The notes under the pieces were generated by a model. It saw nothing but the letters and a program-made list of their open reading frames with translations. It searched no databases and was not told where the DNA came from. Below are positions 1 through 10,485 of a DNA stretch of 64,000 nucleotides, one piece after another. Source of the DNA: Prostheceraeus crozeri. Lineage: Eukaryota > Platyhelminthes > Polycladida > Euryleptidae. The translations under genes and the position numbers were made by a program. Location: contig CAJQUW010001634.1 of assembly GCA_907163375.1 (NCBI GenBank), positions 124,001-188,000 of the forward strand, written 5' to 3'. The stretch's first letter is position 1, and the number at the start of each line of letters is the position of its first letter.

Positions 1-58
1 TGAATTTAACGAAATAATTGAATTTGATGAAGCTGAACGAACCGAAGGTTCTAGGGCT

Positions 59-3000
59 TTGCCCGTAACAGATATAAAATATTTATTTGATGAGTCTGTT
101 GAACATAATGAAACCGATGAAACTTTTTTTGATGTATTAACAAACTTTTTTAAAATATTTAAGAAATCTTTCAAATGTTATATGAATGTAGAAGTACTTT
201 ATACAAAAAATGGACCTGATGGAATTCCTGAAGAAATAATACAAGGACATTTTACAAATTCACAAGAAATTCATAATGTAAATGATATACAAACCATATT
301 TGAATCGATGATAAATAAATTAGAAAATTGTATAATTGAAGCCCAGTTACGTGAATCTGGTTGGAGATTTGTTAAAATACTATCTAAGAAAATAGCAATT
401 GATAAATATAAAAATAATACTGGTGGTAGTTATGTTCTTTACCTTTCAGTTCACCACAAATAATCAACATAAAAAATGAAGATGATTATTATTTTCTGTG
501 GAGTATTATAGCACATTTACATCCTGCAGAATATCACAAAGAAAGACTAAGTTGTTATAATAAAGAAGAATACATAAATGAATTTGATCTCTCTGATGGC
601 TTAGATGAATTTCCATATGATTATAATAGGTTAAATGAGTTTCATAAAAAGAACAAAAATTTAATAGAAGTAAATGTTTTTGAATTAAATGTGAGTTATG
701 TTTCTATTGGTGATGTTACTCCATTTTGCTCAGATTCAAAAAAATTTTATCTGAATAATGAAAATGTATGTCAATCAGAAATAGTATATAATGATAGAGG
801 AAATTACATGCATCATAATATTTTTTACCACGGAAATATAATATGTACTGAAAAATTTCAAATTGTAAAAACATTATCACCAATAATGATTAATCATAAT
901 AATTATAAAGGACGTAATTTTAATTATGATTGTGATTCCAATTATTCATCTTTATCTTTAGAATATCAACAAAAATTACAAAATTTAAATAAAATTTTAC
1001 AAAATTGTAAAACAGATTATCAACAACAAGTAAAAATGTTACCACAAGAATATCACCATAAATATCAAAATAAGATAGAAACGATTCAAGAATTAAATAA
1101 AGACAATAAAGAATTAAATGAAGACAATAAAGAATTAAATGAAACCAATCAAAAAATAAATGAATGTTTTAAAAAATGTCAACAGCAATAGAAAGAACAA
1201 TATAATAAAGAATATGAACAACAGCTACAAATATTAAATCAAAATTATCAACAGTCTGAAAAAGATTTTCAAAGACATATCGATTTAACACATGAAATAT
1301 ATCAAGATAAATTTGAAAAATTAAAACAAACAAAACAATCAGCACAAGCGAATATACTATATTGTCAGGATCATTTTATATTGTGTAAAGATGTTTATAT
1401 ATTTACAAAAACTTCAGATAATGCTAATTTTCTCTGTCTCCAATGTATGACGAGCTTTATAACTAAAGAAGAAATGAATAGACATTTGGAGAATTGCCAA
1501 CAAAATGAAGCAGTTGAAAATACTTTTCCTAAAGATGATTATTTAATATATAATAGACATTATTTGAAAAATAAAGTACCCTTTACAATTTATTGTGATT
1601 TCGAAGCATATAATGTTAACATAACACAAAATTCTGATAATGGTAAATATGAAAAAAGTGCACCTGAACGAAGTAAAGAAAAATATTTATTTGAACAAAA
1701 ACCATTATGTTGAGGAATGTACATTCATTCAAATTATCCTGAATTATTTAAATCAGAATATTATCAATACTATGGTGAAGATAGTTCAGAAATGTTTACA
1801 AAGAAAGTAGAAGAATTACAAGAACGTTTTCCACAATTGCTTGAAACAAATATACCAATGCTTCCATCAACGGATGAAGAAAAATTTAATTTTGTTAATG
1901 AAAAAAATTGTTATTACTGTGGAAAAAAATTGGGTAATGATGAAGTAAAAGATCATGATCATCTAAATGGATTATATAGAGGTGCAGCACATAATTCTTG
2001 TAATCTTAATGCTAATAAATTTAAATATAACTTTGTTCCTTTATATTTCTACAATGGTTCTAAATATGATTTCCATTTAGTAATGAAAGATTTATTTTCA
2101 TCTGAAAAATTACAACAACAACAAATTATTATGTATTATGTAAACAAGAGGAAGAATATTTTTCAATACAATTAGGTTGTATTAGAATTTTAGATGCATT
2201 TAGATTTTTTACTCCTTATTCATTAGATGTTATGGGAAAAACTTTGAAACCTGAACAATGTAAAATATTAAATAAATATAATTTAAAACCTTTAAAAGGC
2301 ATATTTCCGTATGAATATATAACTGGAGATATAAATAGAATAAATGAAGTAATGAAAGAACAAAAACTTCCTCCAATAAATAAATTTAAATCAACATTAA
2401 AACAATCACAATTATCTGAAGAAGACTATGCAGAAGCTGAAAAGAATTGGAGAGAGTTAAATTGTAGAACAATGTATGATTATACAATGAAATATCTTCA
2501 GATAGATGTATTAATCCTTACTGATCTTTTTGAAAACTTTCGTGACATGTGTTTAGAATATTATGGAATAGATCCATGTTATTGTTATTCTACACCAGGT
2601 TTAACATTGTTAGCAGGATTAAAACATACTGGTATTAAACTGAAACATTATAAAGAAAATACATATAATAAATTATTATTTTTTGAATCTGGAATTGGAG
2701 GTGGTGTTTCATCAGTTTTAGGTAATAGATATGTTAAATGTTATAATAAAAAAGTAAATCCAGATGATTATGGAATATATAAACCTTTATCTCCAGAAAA
2801 AAGCGATCAATTTATAAAATTGTTTAATCAAAATATAGAAGGACTTATATCAAATGAAGAGAGTCAAGCAGCAGTTAATGAATTCATGAGAGAAAACTAT
2901 TTGTTATATTATGATTTTAATAGCTTATATTCTTCTTGCATGATACAAGAATTACCGACAGGTGAGATGGAATGGTGTAATATTCTTGATTATCAAAAAA

Positions 3001-4115
3001 CATATGATGGAAATTATGATCATGGTTATATATATGAAGTTGATTTAGTATATCCTGATGAAATAAAAGATAAAACAAAATATTTTCCTTTCTGTCCCGA
3101 AAACAAAATTCCCAATATAGAAGATTTTTCAGATTATCAAAAATCTTTAATTCCTAAGAAATACAGACCAACAAAAAAACTTATGTTAACACAAAGTAAT
3201 AAAGGAAAGTATGCTGTTGAAGGAAGAATGCTAGATTGGTATTTAGAACATGGAATGATTCTCACCAAAATACATCGAAAACTATTTTATCAAAAATCTA
3301 AATGGTTAAAAAATTATATAGAGTTCAATATTGAAAAACGTAAAATAGCTAAAAGAAATAAAGATGATTTTGGAAACGTGTTCTTTAAATTAATGAATAA
3401 TGCATTTTATGGTAAGACTTTAGAAAATGTGCGTAATAGACAAAATATTGAAATAGTTTATGATAAAGATAGGTTTCAAAATTTAACAAGGAAACCTACA
3501 AATAAAAGAACTACTAGATTCAGTGATGAACTATGCGCTGTACATTTACGTCGAATCAGCGTAAAACATGATAAGTTTAATTTTATTGGATTCACTATAT
3601 TAGAACTATGTAAGCTATTTATGTATAGATTTATATATGATCATTTAGCACCTGCTTATGGCAAAAACTATAAATTACACTTTACAGATACGAATTCCGT
3701 TTTCTTAGAATTAACAGTACCGTATAATTCTTCACTTGATGAAGAAATAGATAAAATAAAAGATTTTATTCATCCTTCAGAATTATGTAAAGTAAAAGAT
3801 GAACTAGAAGGAAATGAAGATTTCATAACAGAAGCTATATTTTTAAAATCTAAATGTTATTGTTATAATACAACTAATAATATTAAAACACATAAAACAT
3901 TAAAAGGAATTTCAAAGGCATCAGTGGCTAACCAAATAACATTTCAAGATTATAAGAATCAATTATTTAATAATAAAATAAAAACAGCATGCAATTATAG
4001 ACTTAATTCAAAGAAACATAAAATGTATTTAAAAGAGGAACATAAATTAGCATTAGATCCATTTGATGATAAAAGAAAAATTTTACCTGTTGGAATAACT
4101 ACCTTACCTTTCTAA
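59..4115 (+). pseudogene. E1 DNA polymerase B (protein-primed), broken
   Basis: Relic of a family B DNA polymerase of the Polinton/adintovirus type, which would copy the element by protein-primed synthesis. The recognisable parts in order are the N-terminal alpha/beta domain typical of these polymerases (about 59-460), a Gln/Lys-rich probable coiled coil (about 960-1370), a C2H2-like finger followed by the exonuclease I segment with a DFEAY motif (about 1430-1620), a Cys/His zinc segment with DHDHLNG (about 1900-2000), the exonuclease II segment with NGSKYDFH (about 2050), the palm motif A region with DFNSLYSS (about 2910) and motif B with NNAFYGKTLE (about 3400). It is broken, with about five breaks. 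The N-terminal domain has a counterpart in E2 both inside its polymerase and as a separate gene. Confidence 0.85.
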
Positions 4116-4273
4116 AGTTTATTTATTATTATTTAAATCCGTCTAGAAAAAAATTTTTATTATTTAAATCAGTCTAGAAAAAAAAATTTTCATTATCTAA
4201 ATCAGTCTAGAATAAAAATTTTATTATTTATTACTCAGTATAAAGATTTTTCATTGCTCAGTAAGCAAATCTT
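4116..4273. repeat. AT-rich tandem repeat between convergent E1 units
   Basis: About three imperfect copies of a unit of roughly 34 bp, each with the core AAATC(C/A)GTCTAGAA followed by an A-run and T-run, lie between the end of the polymerase relic and the end of the - strand ATPase relic. The place suggests a shared 3' end region for convergent transcripts (inference). Confidence 0.6.
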
Positions 4274-4985
4274 CTATAACTCTATCATGAATTTTTTTAA
4301 AATATTAATTGTGATAAATCCATAATCATTTGACCAAGCATTGTTACACGATTGTTTAAATTCATCTTTATTTCTTACGCATAAATCTCTTAACAAATCA
4401 CTTAAGTTTCTTGCATTTATTTCAAATAGTGTAAATATGTTTGCATTCTTTCTAATAACACTTCCATCTAATGAATACATGCTTTGTGTTAAATTAATAA
4501 CACTACGGTTGTTATGTCTACCTCTTGTGAAATAATTTCTCTGAACTGATTGATTTCTATCATTAACACAATCATCAAAAATTACACAATGTTTCATTGT
4601 TTTATCTAGTTTGCTAGGATCTTGCATATTACCACTATCATCTATTAACTGTATTTTTATATGCTTATTTTTATTGGATTATACTAACTGATTATTTTTT
4701 GCTGCTTCTTCACACCACGAACTTATTTCTTCTTCATATTCAGAATTTTCATATTCATTGAATAATGAAGCAATTGCTGTTTTTTTAAGATTATTTTCAA
4801 ATCCATATTTGAAAAATTGATAGACGGGTTGTTCTGCTGTTGTTGTATAAATTATAAGATTGTCATAATCCAAAAAATTTGGAGTCGTTAAAATTTTAAA
4901 TAATAAATGTTTTTCCACATCCTGATCTTCCACAAATAACTGACAAAACTTTATTAGATAAATTTGGATGATGATTAAATTTGAG
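4274..4985 (-). pseudogene. E1 packaging ATPase (FtsK/HerA type), broken
   Basis: Relic of the genome-packaging ATPase found in Polintons and adintoviruses, which would pump DNA into capsids. Visible parts are a Gly/Lys-rich Walker A neighbourhood near the high-coordinate end, a strand with NLIIYTTTAEQP, and a Walker B-type segment VIFDDCVND followed by the sensor-like stretch RGRHNNRSVINLTQS that is typical of the viral A32/FtsK-like group. It is broken, with about two breaks. It is the last - strand gene of E1 and converges on the polymerase. Confidence 0.7.
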
Positions 4986-5065
4986 TTTTTTTTTATTTAA
5001 TGGGGCACTTCACTCTTTTTTTAATAAAAAATTTTTATTTTTATTTTTAAAGAAGAAGAAGAAAA

Positions 5066-5854
5066 TTAAACTTCTCTAACCAAAAGATCTATCATAATCT
5101 CTTCACCTCCAAAATTTATTTCTTTTCCTTTCTCATCAGTGATTCTAATGTTGATGTTGTTAATAGTTTTTCTTGTAATAGGGAAATATATTAATGTTTG
5201 TGGAAATACATTTAATCTATAACCAATGGGTACAGTAAAAGCTGGAAAACTGAATATTAAATTTGACAATTTACCATTTATATATCCTCCTTCAATAATG
5301 TCACAATGTACAACAATTGAATTTATTTCAGTTATTTTTGGAATCTTCCCACCTAAATGATAACCTTGACTAGAGGTTTGTTTATTAAATCCTAATAGTT
5401 TTGACAATGATCTATTATGATTAAAATCAACTTGATGATTTTCGTCTAAAGTAAGAGAAAATTTATTAACTGCCGGTTTAACTGCAAAATGTAATTGTTT
5501 CTTATATTTAAATGGTATACCTAAATGTCTCTTAATTTCATTTGATATTGATTCAACTTCGTAAGAACCAGGAAGAAAAGTTAGTATTTTCCACGTTTTG
5601 CCTTTATCAGTAGACTATCTAAATTGATCATTCACATCTTTTATAACATTTTGAATAGTGTTAAATATGGAGAAACTAGTCAATGCAATTTGATAATTTT
5701 TATTTTGTTCTAAATGTAGAATGGGTTCTAAATTACAAGTGTGTGATGAAGTAGTTGTTATAATTTTTAACGTCGTACTAAATTTTGATGAACCCAAAAT
5801 CTCTGTTAGATTTTCTAAATCATTATTAATTTTGTCTAAATCTGCTGAACACAT
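5066..5854 (-). pseudogene. E1 capsid-associated protein (minor capsid/penton candidate), broken
   Basis: The low-coordinate part has the pattern of a protein that recurs in invertebrate Polinton-like elements: LLGFN followed by a KI...EINSIVVHCDI segment, GGYINGKLSN, then FPQTLIYFPITRKTINNINIRITD and a short acidic-glycine end. I recall this pattern as a beta-rich, probably capsid-associated (penton or minor capsid) protein. The exact role is not established from sequence alone. The N-terminal part (KNYQIALTSFSIFNTIQN) fits the same family. It is broken, with about two breaks. Confidence 0.5.
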
Positions 5855-6002
5855 TTTTTAGTTAAAATTTTGAATAAATATTTTTTTATAAAAAAATTAA
5901 AAACAACAACATATTTCAGCTATACTTTTATAATCCTCTTCATTTAGAATCTTCTTTTCTAACAGTCTTTTCAATATAGCATGAATTTCATTGAAACTAG
6001 AA

Positions 6003-6782
6003 TTATGTCCTTCTTTTATTGCAGATATTAAAAATATTTAATCTATTTAGTAATTCTTGTGGATCATCTGGTAAGAATACAGTTGTTTCAGTTTTAAAAC
6101 CTTTTCCTACTTTAACTCCCGTTGATAATAAATTTTCTAATTCTCTATAACGTTTAAGAGTTTTTACTGCTTTAACTTTATCTAACATAGTTTTATATCT
6201 CAATAGATCTTCTACAGCATAATTATTTAAATCTGCTCCTCTTAAAAGATCAACAAAATTTCTATCTAAACTAGAAGGAGATTTATCTGGTGAAAAAATT
6301 AAACCTCGAAAAGGTTGTGGAAATATTTCTTTTTGTCCGAGATAAAATCTAGGTATTGTTTTTCCATCTATAAATGAAATAGAATGTTCAAATTGCATAG
6401 ATTTTGGTAATTTCTTATTAAAGTTTGATTCTAGTAATCCATAGTCATCTAATATAGTTTTGTGTTCTGGATCTGTTATATTAATTTGTTTATCATCATT
6501 TGTAAGTTCTTTTTCAAGAGTTTTAAATGGTTTCACAGTTTTTTCAAAATCAGTTTTTACTTGCTCGGTTTGCTGCATTTTTTCAAACATATCAGATTGA
6601 ATACCAGCTTTTATCATTCTATGTTGAAGATGATTTTCTTTCATAATATTTCTTTGTTTTATAAACTCGTCTAATTGACTAATTCTTTTTAGATTATCAG
6701 CTTTCATTATATCCATTTTTAAAATATAATATTTGAATTCTGTGGTAACATTGGAATACAACAAAAACATTTTACTGAACAA
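6003..6782 (-). CDS. E1 conserved element protein of unknown function
   Basis: Open frame of about 259 codons; the in-frame Met at residue 23 (MDIMKADNLKR) is a likelier start than the first Met. The protein is highly charged and helical in its N-terminal half. The second half has the pattern YGLLESNF...RFYLGQKEI...PFRGLIFSP, then a segment EDLLRYKTMLDKVKAVKTLKRYRELENLLSTG and a final FLPDDPQELLNRLNIF. The arrangement is like the 230-aa gene of E2 at 26515-27207, which also lies beside the packaging ATPase and has a charged N-terminal half and a ...YEDLIQYATRRKRR... segment. They are probably counterparts. No enzymatic motif is visible. Confidence 0.5.
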   Translation of the reverse strand: MFSKMFLLYSNVTTEFKYYILKMDIMKADNLKRISQLDEFIKQRNIMKENHLQHRMIKAGIQSDMFEKMQQTEQVKTDFEKTVKPFKTLEKELTNDDKQINITDPEHKTILDDYGLLESNFNKKLPKSMQFEHSISFIDGKTIPRFYLGQKEIFPQPFRGLIFSPDKSPSSLDRNFVDLLRGADLNNYAVEDLLRYKTMLDKVKAVKTLKRYRELENLLSTGVKVGKGFKTETTVFLPDDPQELLNRLNIFNICNKRRT

Positions 6783-6822
6783 ATTATTTTTTTATTGTTT
6801 TGTTGTCTGACATCTTTTCGTT

Positions 6823-7530
6823 TTAAGTTTTGTTTAATAAAGTTTTTAGTTCTTCTAAAAAAACTTTATCATTTTCTTCATTAGAAATTTTACCATCACT
6901 AGAAATTTTGCCATCCTGTTTATTCTTGTCATCAACTCTTTCTGACTGTAATTGAAATGATATTTGATTTACTTCATTAGCTATTTGATCAAATTTTTCA
7001 ATCTCATCTAGCGTAATAACATTATCATCACATACTCTTTGAAAGTAGTAATGCAATTTGTCATAGACTTCTTTAATATGTAAATGCTTAGTTTTTAATG
7101 ATTTTCGTTTCTTCGTTATTAAAGATTTATCTAACATTGTAATAAGTGAAGTTGTAAAAACACCCGTACCTGTTAAAGCAGTAGCAATTACTGGAATTAC
7201 TAAAACACCTGAAGATATAACAATTGTTAAAGCACCTAAACTTATTGTAAAAAATATTCCAATACCTTGTGTTACATTCTTAACTTTAGACCATCTCTTT
7301 CTTAATTTTTTATAATGTTCCAATCTTAATAATAATTGAGATTCCTTATCTTTCATATATCTAACTCCATCTTTGTGTTTTTCTTTATTCATTTTTTCAA
7401 TGTCCATTTCACTTGTTTTTAATTGTGATAACGAAGGATATATTCTTGCGGTTTCTTCCATTTTCGTCGTCGTCCCCGTCGAGGTTTCTTCCATTTTCGT
7501 CGTCGCCGTCCCCGTTGAGGTTTCTTCCAT
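6823..7530 (-). CDS. E1 membrane protein with paired hydrophobic segments
   Basis: Open frame of 235 codons. The N-terminus is a short tandem repeat of MEETSTGT(A/T)TTK units. Then follow a charged helix (about residues 45-85), two adjacent hydrophobic segments rich in Gly, Ile, Thr and Val (about 88-130) and a Lys-rich, Asp/Glu-rich helical tail with DNVITLDEIEKFDQI. This layout (charged helix, hydrophobic pair, KK(Y/S)LK, then an acidic 'DG.I..EEF'-like helix) matches a small membrane protein that recurs in invertebrate Polinton-like elements. A role in virion membrane or core contacts is only a guess. It is the outermost gene of E1, transcribed inward. Confidence 0.5.
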   Translation of the reverse strand: MEETSTGTATTKMEETSTGTTTKMEETARIYPSLSQLKTSEMDIEKMNKEKHKDGVRYMKDKESQLLLRLEHYKKLRKRWSKVKNVTQGIGIFFTISLGALTIVISSGVLVIPVIATALTGTGVFTTSLITMLDKSLITKKRKSLKTKHLHIKEVYDKLHYYFQRVCDDNVITLDEIEKFDQIANEVNQISFQLQSERVDDKNKQDGKISSDGKISNEENDKVFLEELKTLLNKT

Positions 7531-7532
7531 TT
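7455..7532 (-). repeat. minisatellite in the N-terminal coding part of the E1 membrane protein
   Basis: About two and a half copies of a near 33-36-bp GC-rich unit (GTCGTCGTCCCCGTCGAGG type on the + strand) encode the MEETSTGT repeat. The GC content stands out from the AT-rich surroundings. Confidence 0.6.
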
Positions 7533-7555
7533 TTAAAGAAATATTTTTCCCCTAG

Positions 7556-7907
7556 ACTTATTTAAATATGAATTAGAGGGGTCTTAACCTGGTTTAGTCA
7601 TAAAAATGATTAAGAATTCAGGGATAATTGGGGTTATTTTAACTACTCCTAAAATTACCAATTTTTCTGATGTTGTGTCCTGGAACGGTCATGATTTTGA
7701 GGAGAAAATAATTATAATCACAAATTTGAGATTCTTAACTTTCATGATTTTTCGGTGTCCTGGAACGGTCATGATTTTGAGGAGAAAATAATCATAATCA
7801 CAAATTTGAGATTCTTAACTTTTATGATTTTCGGTGTCCTGGAACGGTCATGATTTTCAAGTTAAAAATTGTAATTCTCAAATTTGAGATTTTGAAAAAT
7901 TTGAAAA
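7556..7907. repeat. terminal non-coding region with three 80-bp direct repeats
   Basis: Non-coding stretch between the last E1 gene and the E2 end. The 13-mer TCCTGGAACGGTC occurs at 7678, 7758 and 7837 at the head of about 80-bp repeats that continue with CATGATTTTGAGGAG and a hydrophobic-looking AT-rich tail. A fourth copy of the 13-mer, preceded by the same ACCAATTTTTCTGA, lies in the same orientation at 31748 on the other side of E2. This is probably E1's terminal repeat, or another host repeat, that E2 split. Confidence 0.6.
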
Positions 7908-7913
7908 GTTGGG
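7908..7913. repeat. target-site duplication of E2, left copy
   Basis: GTTGGG directly precedes the left end of E2. The matching right copy is ATTGGG at 31588-31593, so five of six bases agree. Six base pairs is the length that Polintons produce. Confidence 0.75.
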
Positions 7914-8733
7914 AGTAGTAAGCAAGTGACAAATACTGGACCGCGCAAGATGGCCGCCGTCGTGGCTGACGTCCCCCCCCCTCTGGAACGACAGTGTCGT
8001 GATGTGCCGGCCAGGTTGGCCGCCATCGCGAAAAGTCGCTGACGTCCCCCCCCCCTCTGGAACGACAGAGTGTGAGACTCGGGTGACTGGGTCCGACCGC
8101 CTGGTGGACGTGGGCGACCGTCTAGGTTGACGTGGGCGACCGTCTAGGTGGACATGGGCGACCGTCTAGGTGGACATGGGCGACCGTCTAGGTGGACATG
8201 GGCGACCGTCTAGGTTGTCTTGGATGGTGAAACGGTGGCCAGATTCGGATTCAGCGTCAAATTCTGCATCAGTGGTGTGATTTCCAGCTCAATCGGCGAG
8301 AAAAACTGTTTCTTCAAAATTTTGACATAGAATGTGGGACGTTTTGGTGTGTAGGGTCCAAACGAAGCCTCGGATGAGAAAACGGAGGCCAGATTCGGAA
8401 TCTACGTGAAATTTTGGGTTAGGAAGGATGTTTCCAGCGAAATCGGAGAGAAAAAATTTTCGGCTGACGTCCCCCCCCCTCTGGACAGCTTGCTTCGATT
8501 TTGGCTTCTAGTGGACGGATTTTGTCGTGCGATAGCTCGTTTGAAAGCTAAGAGTGAGACAAATTCAGTGAAAGAATCGGCTTGTTCCTATCTGTCTTCG
8601 TTTAGATGTGAGACGCCATTTAAGATTTTGGGACATTGGCGAAAAACGACAGAGTTAGAATTTGGGACGTTTTGGGCTGTAGCACCAAAACGAAGGCTCG
8701 GATGGGTAAACGGAGGCCAGATTTGGAATCAGC
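7914..8733 (+). repeat. E2 left terminal inverted repeat
   Basis: About 820 bp matching the reverse complement of 30771-31587. It holds several copies of GCTGACGTC followed by a run of eight to eleven C, a 22-bp minisatellite at 8099-8215, and the outer copies of the subterminal repeats that continue inward to 9.7 kb. Confidence 0.93.
8099..8220. repeat. 22-bp minisatellite in the left TIR
   Basis: Five to six copies of a 22-bp unit, GGTGGACATGGGCGACCGTCTA with GGTTGACGTGGG variants. An identical, inverted array with the same variant order lies at about 31285-31405 in the right TIR. Confidence 0.9.
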
Positions 8734-9700
8734 GTGAAATTCTCTATCTGTATGGTGAGTTTCAAGTCAATCGGAGAGAAAAAATTTTCAACATTTTTCG
8801 AAAAAACGACAGAGTTAGAATTTGGGACGTTTTGGTGTGTAGCGCCCAAACGAAGCATCGGATGAGAAAACGGAGTCCAGATTCGGAATCTACGTGAAAT
8901 TTTGGGTTAGGAAGGATGTTTCCAGCGAAATCGGAGAGAAAAAATTTTCGGCTGACGTCCCCCCCCCTGGACAGCTTGCTTCGATTTTGGCTTCTAGTGG
9001 ACGGATTTTGTCGTGCGATAGCTCGTTTGAAAGCTAAGAGTGAGACAAATTCAGTGAAACAATCGGCTTGTTCCTATCTGTCTTCGTTCAAAAGTTAGAG
9101 CGGTTACAAGATTTTAGGTCGGAGCTCGCTTACCTGAAAAAATCCTAAGTGTCAGAGTGACTTTGTATGGGTAAAAATTTGAAAATTTTCCAAAGTGTGG
9201 AATTTCGACCTGGGACCGTCACCAAAACATTTTTCATCAAATTTTGAAATTTCACTGACGTCCCCCCCCCCTCTGGACAGCTTGCTTCGATTTTGGCTTC
9301 TAGTGGACGGATTTTGTCGTGCGATAGCTCGTTTGAAAGCTAAGAGTGAGACAAATTCAGTGAAACAATCGGCATGTTCCTATCTGTCTTCGTTCAAAAG
9401 TTAGAGCGGTTACAAGATTTTAGGTCGGAGCTCACCTGAAAAAATCCTAAGTGTCAGAGTGACTTTGTATGGGTAAAATTTTGAAAATTTTCCAAAGTGT
9501 GGAATTTCGACCTGGGACCTTTACCAAAGTTTGTTTCAAGAAATTTTGTCCGAACGAGGGGGGGGGACGTCAGCGAAATTTGATGAAAAATGTTTTGGTA
9601 AAGGTCCCAGGTCAAAATTCGGAAGTTTTAAATTTTTCAAAATTTTCACCACACTGGAGCTCCCACACTTAGGAATTTTTTCACTTGTGGCATGTTACAT
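8734..9700. repeat. subterminal repeats inside the left TIR
   Basis: A non-coding stretch made of reiterated TIR sequence. A block of about 115 bp at 8357 recurs at 8848 (491-bp shift). A block of about 135 bp starting TGACGTC plus C-run and CTGGACAGCTTGC occurs at about 8465, 8955 and 9255. A block starting AGAGCGGTTACAAGATTTTAGG occurs at about 9097 and 9402. Short reading frames here repeat one another only because the DNA does. The last copy of the GACGTC/C-run motif, near 9556, is inverted. Confidence 0.85.
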
Positions 9701-9854
9701 GCACATGTGCTGACGCACCAACTTCCCGTGGTCATATGAGAATGGTTGAGGTGTCATATTGTAAAGAATGATGAGACAAATCGTTTGCAACAAACCGCAT
9801 GTCGCTACGATGAATACTTTCGGAGAAAGAGCCATTTTAAGTTTTCTTCCGAGC

Positions 9855-9863
9855 ATATATAAA
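9855..9863 (+). promoter_or_regulatory. TATA box of the E2 left early unit
   Basis: ATATATAAA lies 42 bp upstream of a strong donor (CGAG then GTAAGC at 9905). A TCACTT initiator-like start near 9885 would give a short untranslated leader exon that is spliced to the gene at 10486. Confidence 0.7.
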
Positions 9864-9904
9864 CCCCCGACAACGCAAGTCTGATCACTTCATCGAAAGA
9901 CGAG

Positions 9905-10454
9905 GTAAGCGACGGTCGTCGCTCTGAGCTCCCGATATCGGGTTGCAAAGGACTCTATCTTTTGAAGTAGGCAAGCTATCTTCTTACTTCAAAGTTTGTG
10001 TGATAGAGTTTGATAGTGTCTTTACTACTGATAAAATTTTTTAAAAGTAGTATGAGTAGTAAAATGCGGAATTTTTTAAAAATTCTTAATTTTCAGTTTT
10101 AACATGTAGACTAAGGTTTTCAAGTATGCTGAGTTCAAATCTGCTATCAGATTTGAAATGTAACTAAGTCTAAGGCAGCTTTGAGGGGTTAGATCCCAGC
10201 TACTGATCACTACCTTTGACTCGGCGTTCCTGTTACCACTTCGGGGCAGTGACAATGATGTCTTTAGCTGTAAAGAGCGGGTATCGGGGAAGATCTCTCA
10301 CTTCCCTAGTGATCGGTACAAGGCCTTCGGGCTGTCGACGGGATCGAGTGCCACTCACTACACTCACATCTATCATTCCTGACTAAGTGTAATGCTTTAG
10401 GAATATGACTGTACTACATGATTTAAAACTTATACTAATTTCATTATCTTACAG
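9905..10454 (+). other. candidate leader intron of the left early unit
   Basis: It begins GTAAGC and ends after TCATTATCTTACAG, 31 nt before the ATG at 10486. The 550-bp intron is unusually GC-rich in its second half (10180-10360) and contains short inverted words around GATCACTA/CTAGTGATC. I recognise no gene or RNA in it. Confidence 0.6.
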
Positions 10455-10485
10455 TTAACGGGAAATCTGAGTACTGACAGCAAAA

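Larger units (their letters stand above)
1..7907. mobile_element. E1: old Polinton/Maverick-like element, right part
   Basis: This is a degraded Polinton-like (adintovirus-like) element that runs off the left edge of the window. The visible parts are a protein-primed DNA polymerase B on the + strand, converging on a - strand block with a packaging ATPase, a capsid-associated protein, a conserved element protein and a two-hydrophobic-segment membrane protein. No integrase, protease or major capsid gene is visible in this part. Base composition is far more AT-rich than in the neighbouring element E2. It is broken, with roughly eight to ten breaks, so it is clearly older than E2. Its right end is uncertain: 7560-7907 is non-coding and repetitive, and related sequence resumes beyond E2 at 31594-31770, so E2 may have inserted into E1's terminal repeat (inference). 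Confidence 0.8.

Noticed and set aside
8406-9404. Repeated frames with LLRFWLLVDGFCRAIARLK
   Set aside because: The frames recur because the TIR-derived DNA repeats. They start and stop at random points, and an inverted copy sits in the right TIR without a gene.
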